A stretch of DNA of 64,000 nt, taken from assembly GCF_028401415.2 (NCBI RefSeq), contig NZ_CP171821.2, positions 62,001-126,000 on the forward strand. Direction: 5' to 3'. The stretch's first letter is position 1; each line of letters starts with the position of its first letter. Under the pieces are notes generated by a model that saw only the letters and a program-made list of their open reading frames with translations, did not search any database and was not told the origin of the DNA. Of this stretch, positions 18,999-26,481 are shown in pieces. The position numbers were made by a program, and so were the translations under genes. This DNA is from Glaciecola sp028401415 (lineage in GTDB: Bacteria > Pseudomonadota > Gammaproteobacteria > Enterobacterales > Alteromonadaceae).

Positions 18999-20489
18999 TT
19001 AGTCTTCTGAGCCAATGTTAAAATCGAAGGTATGAATAGCACTGGGCATTCCATACTGAGCTCCTTCGGGCTCTTGATGCCACAATACGCTTACTCTTCC
19101 TGACTCCAGCATTGACAAATCCCATGATATATACCCTCTGGATATTGCCACCTCATCCAACACTTTTGGAAGCGCAATGGTCTGCCATTTTGAAAAATTA
19201 CTATCTCGTGTCGAATAGTATATGTTTGCTTCAGTACGCCCAGCAAAAGCAAACATATGATCACCGATGATGCGTAAGCTTACATTGGGTGACGATAAGT
19301 CATATGCCTCAGAATGCCATTGTGCATCCACTGTGCGTTTATAGCGGTGCAGTAAGCTTGTTCCACTTTGCTCATCGATATGCTCAACAAATGCGTAATA
19401 ATCGCCAGTTTCAGAATCAATGACGGAGTTAAGGGCAACATTTGAAGGGCGTAATAGTGTGCTGATATCCGCTACCTGAATTCCAGCTGTTTCTATCGAA
19501 ATAGCTTGGCTTTGTTGCGTATTTGCAATTAAAAGACCGTCGTTGTTGTACCATGTTACACCTTCGTCATCACTGTATGCGAAATACAAGCCGTGGTTAC
19601 AATCTCGACCGCCGCCGCTTCCTCCAATATTGCAGTTAATTGGTTTTTCGCGAAACAGCCAACTGATATGTATCCGACCGTTTTCATCAATTTTTGGGCC
19701 GCCAGTCGTATATGGACCACGGAAGCTTGGTGCTTTGTTGGTGGTCACAGTGTTGGCATAGTGTCCAGCGCGACTCGAAATTTTGCGAATAGATTCCCAT
19801 TCACTTTTCGCCGCATTATATTTTGCTAAGGTCATCGCCCCTTGGGTGCTTCCACCCGTTCTAAAGTACATCAAAAGATTGCCACCGGGCAGCGGATGAA
19901 AGGTCGGGTACGTGACTCTTCCAATCGCGTCTTTTTCAAAGCCCATATTGCGCTCAAAATTAAATACAGTGTCATTCCATTCATGCTGACTTGGATTATC
20001 TGCAACACCAATGGCGGTGTGCGCATAATTAATGCGAGGCGTATTGTGATGGTCGAATGCGACATGGATAACCCCATCACCCTTAGATATGGCAATGGAT
20101 GCTCTGTTGTGAGCATCGTCAGAGGTAAGTCGATAAACGGGAAGGGTGGAATACTGCCACACTGCGTCGTTAAGTTTGCGGCGGGCTATTTGAACTTCTG
20201 CAAAAAGGTCGCCATAACCACCCCGGTCTTTCGCGGTATAAAAAATGGCATATTGGTAGCCTTTGTAAGTCGTAGCATTCGCGCCTAATGAACCCACGAA
20301 ACGCGGTATACCGTTTTTTGCTCGATCACTGCCGTCAGATGTATGAGAGGTCTTAGTCAGCAAGGTTGTATTTTCTAATATTGCTTGTTTGAAGTATGGC
20401 TGATCAGCGTGTGCGATAAAACAAAACATCGTGAGGGAAGCAGCATAAATAGTGAATTGAAGCCCGAATTTTATAAACTTAGTCTGCAT
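18999..20489 (-). CDS. Secreted BNR-4 beta-propeller protein, probable PL24/PL25-type polysaccharide lyase
   Basis: The 496-residue protein from the ATG at 20489 has a signal peptide ending near IAHADQ. The rest is a seven-bladed BNR-4 beta-propeller, with the family's DDAHN, GVIHVAFDHH and RVTYPTFHPLPGGNLLMYFR segments. Ulvan lyases PL24 and PL25 use a histidine pair about 20-21 residues apart and a tyrosine-arginine pair 16 apart. Here H127/H148 and Y194/R210 show exactly that spacing. Beta-elimination of a uronate polymer such as ulvan is therefore likely. It lies between the TonB receptor and the sulfatase, all on the minus strand. An upstream TTG at 20561 is rejected because it would bury the signal peptide. 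Confidence 0.75.
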   Translation of the reverse strand: MQTKFIKFGLQFTIYAASLTMFCFIAHADQPYFKQAILENTTLLTKTSHTSDGSDRAKNGIPRFVGSLGANATTYKGYQYAIFYTAKDRGGYGDLFAEVQIARRKLNDAVWQYSTLPVYRLTSDDAHNRASIAISKGDGVIHVAFDHHNTPRINYAHTAIGVADNPSQHEWNDTVFNFERNMGFEKDAIGRVTYPTFHPLPGGNLLMYFRTGGSTQGAMTLAKYNAAKSEWESIRKISSRAGHYANTVTTNKAPSFRGPYTTGGPKIDENGRIHISWLFREKPINCNIGGSGGGRDCNHGLYFAYSDDEGVTWYNNDGLLIANTQQSQAISIETAGIQVADISTLLRPSNVALNSVIDSETGDYYAFVEHIDEQSGTSLLHRYKRTVDAQWHSEAYDLSSPNVSLRIIGDHMFAFAGRTEANIYYSTRDSNFSKWQTIALPKVLDEVAISRGYISWDLSMLESGRVSVLWHQEPEGAQYGMPSAIHTFDFNIGSED

Positions 20490-20651
20490 TTTTGATGCGT
20501 CCCATGGTAATGAAAAGTGGTTAGCCCTCAACATAAGGCTTTTTGCAATAAGGTATAGCAATGGTTAATCGTTATCGAAGTGCCATAAACTGATTTAAAA
20601 CGCACTAGTTGTAGGGGCGGGTGCCAGTCACCATAAGCACCCAACTTCAAC

Positions 20652-22211
20652 TTAAGTGCTAGCCTCGGAAACGAATTTATCTAACTGATCACCCTTCCAT
20701 TCATCCTGGCCAATCGGCAATGCGGGATCAGTTGGAATGTGTTGGCGAAGTTGCTCTGCTATCTTGTCAAACTGAGGTTTTCCAGACAAATTTTCTTGTT
20801 CTAATGGGTCATTTTTAAAATCATATAGCTCTTCTTGGCCGTCTCTGTATTGGATCAGTTTCCACCTGTTTGATTTCACCGCGAAGTTCTTATAGTGCCA
20901 AGACACCAAAACCGGTTGCGAGCGAGATGCCTGTGGGTTTAGTATCTGCGGCAATAAGCTTTCACCAAAAATTTTGTTGTGCTTAGGTAAACCGACGATG
21001 TCGCAAATTGTAGGGTAAATATCTAAAAGGCTGACAGCCTCATTGCATGTTTGAGGATTACTCAAACCACCAGGAGGACAAATAATCAAAGGGGTTCTTG
21101 TGGATTCATCCCACAGACACATTTTTCGCCAGTTCTCTTTTTCACCAAAATTCTGACCATGATCAGACATCACAAAAATCCATGTATCGTCAGCTTTACC
21201 GCTTTCCTCTAGCGCTTTCAATACAACTCCCACCTGGTCATCAACGAATGCTATGCTGGCTAAATATCCTTGGATGAGTTCTTTCCAGTACGTTTCGCCT
21301 AATTCCAATACGGCCTTATGGTCCCCTCCGGGGATCAAGCCCATGGTCATCGCTATGCCGTACTCAGGTATATCTTTCATATCGTCGACACTGGGAAGCG
21401 TGATGTTGTCTATATCGATTGCATCAAAGTACTTTTGAGGTGCCGTGTAAGGAACGTGTGGCCTTAAAAACCCTCCGGCCATAAAAAAGGGTTTACTGCT
21501 TTTTTCATTGTTGAGCTTTTGGGCCAGCCAATTTGCTATTATTTCGTCAGGCATCAAAGAATTTATCATATTCGTTTCTCTGTCAACCGGACCCGCGACG
21601 AGCGAATTGCCTACCTTAATGCCCAATTTATCAACAATTGGATTCGTTGTTGGAAAGGGGTAAAATTTTTCTGCTGCATAGCCGTCGCCGTGTTGCTTCA
21701 CCTCTTCAGAAATCGTAATTTCGGGCATAAACGTATCGTAGTGTTTAGAGTGATCTTCTTCATCAGAAACCCAGCGATGGTAAATTTTTCCTGCCCCCAA
21801 ATTTCGATAACCCTCTCTTTTAAGCAACTGTGGTAGGTGCATCACATCAGCTATGACCGAATGAGCATTCCCGCGTCTGGCGCCAGTAGTGACGGATTGA
21901 GCGTTGGTATAAAGTCCACTGATATGAGGAGCGACGCCGGTCATTAAAGCTGCTCTGGAAGACGCGCAAACAGGCGCTGCACAATGAGCGTTTGTAAACC
22001 GAACAGAACGATTCATTAATTTGTCTATGTTATTGCACGTTACAAGAGGATGACGTTGCTTACCCATTATCCACGCATTTAAATCATCAATCGTAATAAA
22101 CAGAATATTGTCTTTTCGAGGATTGGCTGATGTGCCGAATGAAACCGGTAATGCAGTAGCCGCAACCGTGGCGAGAGTCGATTTTAAAAATGTACGCCGA
22201 GAATTTTTCAT
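20652..22211 (-). CDS. Tat-exported S1-family sulfatase (iduronate-2-sulfatase-like)
   Basis: This 519-residue type I sulfatase removes sulfate esters from a polysaccharide. The N-terminus has a twin-arginine signal (SRRTFLKS, then a hydrophobic stretch to SFGTSA), so it is folded before export. Metal-binding D42-D43 are in TIDDLNAW. The active-site cysteine C82, converted to formylglycine in the family, lies in CASSRAALMTG; serine replaces the usual proline or alanine in the third position. D-H of the metal site recur in SDHGQNFGEK. The ELYDFKNDPLEQENL segment is the usual C-terminal sulfatase signature. An anaerobic-type maturase is not in this window. Confidence 0.88.
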   Translation of the reverse strand: MKNSRRTFLKSTLATVAATALPVSFGTSANPRKDNILFITIDDLNAWIMGKQRHPLVTCNNIDKLMNRSVRFTNAHCAAPVCASSRAALMTGVAPHISGLYTNAQSVTTGARRGNAHSVIADVMHLPQLLKREGYRNLGAGKIYHRWVSDEEDHSKHYDTFMPEITISEEVKQHGDGYAAEKFYPFPTTNPIVDKLGIKVGNSLVAGPVDRETNMINSLMPDEIIANWLAQKLNNEKSSKPFFMAGGFLRPHVPYTAPQKYFDAIDIDNITLPSVDDMKDIPEYGIAMTMGLIPGGDHKAVLELGETYWKELIQGYLASIAFVDDQVGVVLKALEESGKADDTWIFVMSDHGQNFGEKENWRKMCLWDESTRTPLIICPPGGLSNPQTCNEAVSLLDIYPTICDIVGLPKHNKIFGESLLPQILNPQASRSQPVLVSWHYKNFAVKSNRWKLIQYRDGQEELYDFKNDPLEQENLSGKPQFDKIAEQLRQHIPTDPALPIGQDEWKGDQLDKFVSEAST

Positions 22212-22776
22212 TTATAGCTCTATTGTTATTGACATTGGCTTTCTTATAAATCCAAGATATAAGCCTAAAATCATATATTGTCACATTAGGTCATTATTGG
22301 ACTTTATCGACTTTATTTAATCATGTAAACTCATAGTGTTATGTAAACATTATGTGAAATCTAAGTCACAACGCGATTATCCTTAATCACAAATAACGTT
22401 TTCTATCAAATTCCGATTATTTGCGTGTGTTTTTTAAGTGCACTAATGCCAGCACGCGCCGAGGCAACAGAGCGTCTAATGATTTGGGCGACAGCCGCTA
22501 AAAAATCGATAATATTTAATAAAATCGTTAACGGACTGCTTGCGTCGCAGCGTTTTGTCGAGCATTTAGACAGTGCTTGATAAACATAATCGAAGACAAA
22601 ATACGCACGTCGTCGTGATGACATTTTATATTTATTGGCGAATTAAGCACTTTGTATCTGGAGGCAGGTGAAAGGTGCCGTTTTAAACAACAGCACCTCA
22701 AGGCAAATTCCTCAGGCTTTGGATGCTAGTCTTTTGAATAGACATTCAATTTACAATTTAATATAAGGTTCACTTC
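22212..22776. other. 565-bp intergenic region between divergent sulfatase and heparinase-like genes
   Basis: The region is AT-rich and should hold divergent promoters for two catabolic genes. Two direct copies of ATGTAAAC sit about 18 bp apart near 22322-22350. A 43-codon open frame at 22447-22578 on the plus strand and a 72-codon one on the minus strand overlap each other; neither has a ribosome site or a recognisable product. I therefore call no gene here. Confidence 0.35.
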
Positions 22777-24795
22777 ATGAAACTAGTAAGGCTAAGCAAG
22801 TCAGCATTAGGTATTGCAGCATTAGTCGGCATCGCGGTGTCATTGTCAGCACATTCACAAGAGTTATATGTTCCTTATTCAGATATCAATGTCGAACAGA
22901 TAGAAGTCGACAACCAGCATCCCTCTCTATTTTTTACCCTTGACGATTTGCCCGCTATAAGAGAACGCAGTGAAGCTTTGCCATGGCTTAAAGATACTCG
23001 TGAGCAGGTGAAACTAAAAGCTGATGCCTATATGCAAATTAGTCCAACGCCTTACCCGTTGGTAAATCAGTTCAATGGTTTTGGCACGGCTGGTAGAGGG
23101 CTCCAAAACTATGTTGGTACGCTAGGCTTCGCCAGTTATTTGTTTAACGAGCCAAAATACTTAGAAAAAGCCAAAGAGTTGCTTCTTGCAGTGGTCATGC
23201 AAACCGAGCCAGATAATCGTTCGCACTGGAGAGCTCATTTGCAGGTATCTGATGCTACTCAGGGGATGGTATTGGGATATGATTTTGTTTATCCCATCCT
23301 GAGCAAAGACGAAAGGCAGCTAGTTAAAGATGAGATTTACAAGTTCGCTAAGGAGCTTACCCACCATAAATCTGCGTGGGGTATGGAGGCGCCCGGTGTA
23401 CTGTCATGTAACCACAATACGGTACATTACGGCGCTTTAGGACTTGCAACCCTAGCCCTGTGGAACGATGACATTGCTGAAAAGAAAGAGTGGATGCAAC
23501 GTGCCATTGGTCGCGTAGATGGGTACTTGGCAAGTTTTATTGATGCTGATGGCTATGGTACGGAAGGACATCATTACTATGCCTACGGCTTGGGTGGAAG
23601 CTCTGTCTTTGCATGGGCACTGGCGCGTTCAAATGGTCCAGACTTAATGGCTAAGAATGAGAGAATAGCCCTAGCAGGTGACCAAGTTCTATGGAAGTTG
23701 CTACCCTTTGAAGGTCGTATGCTTGCATTAAATGATAACGACGAAATTCCCTCAGATGTCGCGGGAATGTCGGGCACGCTTATTTATCAAAAGCCCAACC
23801 AGTTATGGGCGTGGCTGGAGTCAGTCTACCAGTCGGGTGAAAAGCATCTATTGGCCGGATTTGGTCGAACAACCTACACGACTCCGTTTTTATTTATGTG
23901 GGGAGACGAACCCCTAGCGCCCGTTCATCCAAAAGATAGCGATACACCGTTAGGTAAACATTTCGAATCTGGCAGAGTGTTTTTACGTAGTAGTTGGGAA
24001 GGCGAGGGGGCCGCCCACTTTTCGATGACTTCGGGCATAGATTTTCATCGTGGGCACGATCACCAAGACGAAAATTCTGTCACCTTTTTTGCCTACGGCG
24101 AGGGTTTTTTGATTGACCCGCAATATATGCCAGAGCAAAGCGAAGCACATACAACACTTAAAATTCAAGGCGCTGAGCAAATCAAAGGCGGTGATGGCTA
24201 TATAGCGAAATACCGTGAAGATGAATTTGGGGCGCTCGTTCAAGGCCAGGCTGAACATGCTTATGATTTTACGAAAGCCTATGTGGGGTATGCCGATCGC
24301 AAATCCTATTTTGTTCGGGGTCCGGTACCCTATTTGGTTATGCGTGATGACGCTCAGGTCGAGCATGACAGAGCAGGCGAATATGTCGGACGCTATATTA
24401 CTTATCCGGGTAATGCTATCGAAAAAGATGGCAAATCAATTATTATCAAAGGACAAAGAGGAAAAGCGTCAGCTAAACTTATGGTGTTTAGTAACGGTAT
24501 ACAAGTAAGTGTTGAAGAAGATGATCTCAAGAATCAGACTTTTGTTCGACGACGGAAAGCATTGCCTTACCTTGACTTTTTGCGACGTGCCAGTGTTACA
24601 GTCAATGAAGTGAATCCCAAATTTTTGTCTATTCTTATTCCGTTTACTGATGCTCAACCTCTCCCCTCAGTGAAGGTCACATTCGATGAAAAGGCAGACA
24701 TCTATACGGCAAGGCTTTCGTTTGAAACGCACACAGATGTTTTGCAGTTCAATCAATTTGATGGGATTTTGACTAGAAGCGGTGCTGAAGAATAG
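22777..24795 (+). CDS. Secreted heparinase II/III-family polysaccharide lyase
   Basis: The 672-residue protein has a signal peptide (cleavage near AHSQE). An N-terminal alpha/alpha toroid domain (about residues 50-370) is followed by a C-terminal beta-sandwich. The likely catalytic residues of this fold are visible: N212-H213-N214, a tyrosine cluster in EGHHYYAYG (265-271), and H424/H427/H429 in FHRGHDHQDENS. That last motif, then GEGFLIDPQY, is the family's metal-binding beta-sandwich entry. Members cut uronate-containing polymers: heparin, alginate, chondroitin or ulvan (PL40). The neighbours favour an ulvan-like substrate, but sequence alone does not fix it. It is the only plus-strand gene of the locus. 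Confidence 0.82.
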   Translation: MKLVRLSKSALGIAALVGIAVSLSAHSQELYVPYSDINVEQIEVDNQHPSLFFTLDDLPAIRERSEALPWLKDTREQVKLKADAYMQISPTPYPLVNQFNGFGTAGRGLQNYVGTLGFASYLFNEPKYLEKAKELLLAVVMQTEPDNRSHWRAHLQVSDATQGMVLGYDFVYPILSKDERQLVKDEIYKFAKELTHHKSAWGMEAPGVLSCNHNTVHYGALGLATLALWNDDIAEKKEWMQRAIGRVDGYLASFIDADGYGTEGHHYYAYGLGGSSVFAWALARSNGPDLMAKNERIALAGDQVLWKLLPFEGRMLALNDNDEIPSDVAGMSGTLIYQKPNQLWAWLESVYQSGEKHLLAGFGRTTYTTPFLFMWGDEPLAPVHPKDSDTPLGKHFESGRVFLRSSWEGEGAAHFSMTSGIDFHRGHDHQDENSVTFFAYGEGFLIDPQYMPEQSEAHTTLKIQGAEQIKGGDGYIAKYREDEFGALVQGQAEHAYDFTKAYVGYADRKSYFVRGPVPYLVMRDDAQVEHDRAGEYVGRYITYPGNAIEKDGKSIIIKGQRGKASAKLMVFSNGIQVSVEEDDLKNQTFVRRRKALPYLDFLRRASVTVNEVNPKFLSILIPFTDAQPLPSVKVTFDEKADIYTARLSFETHTDVLQFNQFDGILTRSGAEE

Positions 24796-24822
24796 GAGTC
24801 GAAACAGTACACTAAAAAACAA

Positions 24823-24861
24823 TTAATCCACGTGTAAAACACCGTTCTACATGTGGATTAA
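24823..24861. terminator. Bidirectional terminator between convergent heparinase-like and beta-helix genes
   Basis: A 14-bp inverted repeat (24823-24836 and 24848-24861) with a single G-T mismatch and an 11-nt loop lies between the two stop codons. It lacks a long T run, so it may act as a weak terminator or an mRNA 3' stabiliser. Confidence 0.55.
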
Positions 24862-24901
24862 ATTGTATTTGCTCAGACAGCATCGCCTGCTTTTCAGCAT
24901 T

Positions 24902-26107
24902 CTAAAAATGCTTCACCCATTTATCTAAATCGCTAAATGTATTGCTGTTTATTGATGTACCGGTGGTAGATCTACCGTCTTCATCTCTTGTTACGACACC
25001 ATACGCAGTTGTTGAACTTTTGCGGCTACCGGTGACACCATAAATTTTGTTGTAGCGAATATAATTGGTTCCTTGCACACCATTGAGTGCTATCCCTTCA
25101 TAATGGTTACCGTATTTATTTCTTGGCGAGTTTTCGCCTGACACCTTCGCGCCTAGCGTATAGATGGTGTTGTCTTCAATCGTAACGTTGTTTGCCCTTT
25201 CAACGCTGATAGGCCTTACACTTGCAGTTATATCATTATCTTTAATGGTCACATTTGTTGCAGTCCAGCCGCTAAATACCCTTTTTATGCTCAATCCAAC
25301 AACTGTATTTTCTATCGTGTTGTTTAACATCTTAATATTATCGGCACCACGTTTACTGGTTATCCCGTCAAATGCACGTTCAATATAATTGTTTGAAATC
25401 GTAAAATGATCACCATAGACGCCATTCGTTCCGCCTGCAGATACATAAATTGCAGCATCTCTTACCCCATAAAACGCGTTATCTTTTATCGTTGCTTTAA
25501 GAGCGCCAGTCATTAGAATGCCGCTGTCTCCGCCTGCCAAATAAAACGGATCGTTCGAGGACTGCGTGCCAGTGAATGTGATATCTCTGATAGTAAGATG
25601 ATCTAATTTGCTCGTGCCATTGCCGCTTACCCCTCTTATTGAGAGTGCATCGGCAGTGGCTTTTTGTCCTTCTCTGCCTGATGGTGTCAAGCTGCTGTAG
25701 GGAACGACAGTCGCCACTTTTGCATCTGCCATATTAAAGCTACCACCTCTCCATGTTACATCAGCGAGTTTACCCGACGTATTGCACTCGTTTGACTTGG
25801 TACTGTGCGCATCTATGCTGAACATATCGCCGTCAAGATTGCTCGTTGCAATAAAGTTTGCACCCGATGCATTTACAATAAGGTCTTTCTTCAAGAATAT
25901 TTGAATATCAGAGTCGATGTAGTAAGTACCAGTTATTCTGAGTGACTTTCCAGAGTTTGTTGCTTGTTGAAGCGCGTCTTTCAACTGATTCACATCTCCA
26001 CTCGGATTGCTTGGCGCGTTGTGGCAATTGAGCGCAAAACCGCATTGGCTAAAGCACAATATGCTCACAGCGGTAAAACCTCTTAAAATTGAATTAATAT
26101 TGATCAT
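24902..26107 (-). CDS. Secreted right-handed parallel beta-helix protein (pectate-lyase/NosD-like)
   Basis: The 401-residue protein has a signal peptide (cleavage near GFALN). It then shows regular 22-25 residue coils: DHLTIRDITFTGT, ATIKDNAFYGV, FTISNNYIERAFDGI, NIKMLNNTIENTV, VTIKDNDITAS and VTIEDNTIYTL. The N-D/N-N ladders are typical of pectate-lyase-like helices. It has no recognised lyase site, so it may be a lyase, epimerase or sugar-binding scaffold. An AGAGA ribosome site precedes the ATG. It lies downstream of the GH105 gene on the same strand, about 370 bp away. Its function in the locus is inferred from place only. Confidence 0.72.
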   Translation of the reverse strand: MININSILRGFTAVSILCFSQCGFALNCHNAPSNPSGDVNQLKDALQQATNSGKSLRITGTYYIDSDIQIFLKKDLIVNASGANFIATSNLDGDMFSIDAHSTKSNECNTSGKLADVTWRGGSFNMADAKVATVVPYSSLTPSGREGQKATADALSIRGVSGNGTSKLDHLTIRDITFTGTQSSNDPFYLAGGDSGILMTGALKATIKDNAFYGVRDAAIYVSAGGTNGVYGDHFTISNNYIERAFDGITSKRGADNIKMLNNTIENTVVGLSIKRVFSGWTATNVTIKDNDITASVRPISVERANNVTIEDNTIYTLGAKVSGENSPRNKYGNHYEGIALNGVQGTNYIRYNKIYGVTGSRKSSTTAYGVVTRDEDGRSTTGTSINSNTFSDLDKWVKHF

Positions 26108-26330
26108 TTCGAATCTCTTTTAGTCATTTAAGGTCAGAATGAACAAAATATAATCAAAAATAATAAAAATCAACATTATATTAAAAAGGTTTTAACATGT
26201 AGTGGTTAGACCGAAGTCATTGTTTGTGCCGACAGTGATAAGCAAATACATAACGAAGCATTGACGCTAGGTCGCTAGGAATATAGAAAATCTCATAGAT
26301 TGCTTGGTCGGGAGACGATTTGCAGCTCTG

Positions 26331-26361
26331 TCTATTTAATCGGTCAAACTGATTAATAGAC
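26331..26361. promoter_or_regulatory. Imperfect inverted repeat, candidate operator
   Basis: A 9-bp arm pair TTAATCGGT/ACTGATTAA is separated by 3 nt (26336-26356). Its flanks TCTATT and AATAGA also match apart from one extra T. The site lies about 225 bp upstream of the beta-helix start and may bind a locus regulator. Confidence 0.35.
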
Positions 26362-26390
26362 TTGTTGATGTCGAAATCAGTGTTTTTTTA

Positions 26391-26418
26391 GTGCGCTTTT
26401 CGCAATTAAAAAGCGCAC
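26391..26418 (-). terminator. Hairpin downstream of GH105-DUF4861 gene
   Basis: A perfect 10-bp inverted repeat GTGCGCTTTT/AAAAGCGCAC (26391-26400, 26409-26418) with an 8-nt loop starts 64 bp past the GH105 stop. There is no T run after the stem on the minus strand, so terminator activity is only probable. Confidence 0.45.
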
Positions 26419-26481
26419 AAATAGATAGCGACAGAATTTACATTTTTTGTCTGAAGACTGCGTAGCCGACAAAAACCATCA

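Larger units (their letters stand above)
26108..26481. other. 374-bp intergenic region between GH105 and beta-helix genes
   Basis: Both neighbours lie on the minus strand. The region holds two inverted repeats listed separately (26331-26361 and 26391-26418) and the AT-rich promoter zone of the beta-helix gene at about 26108-26200. No reading frame of note is present. Confidence 0.45.

Noticed and set aside
22406..22624. 72-codon minus-strand frame and a 43-codon plus-strand frame
   Set aside because: They overlap each other, have no ribosome site and no recognisable domain.
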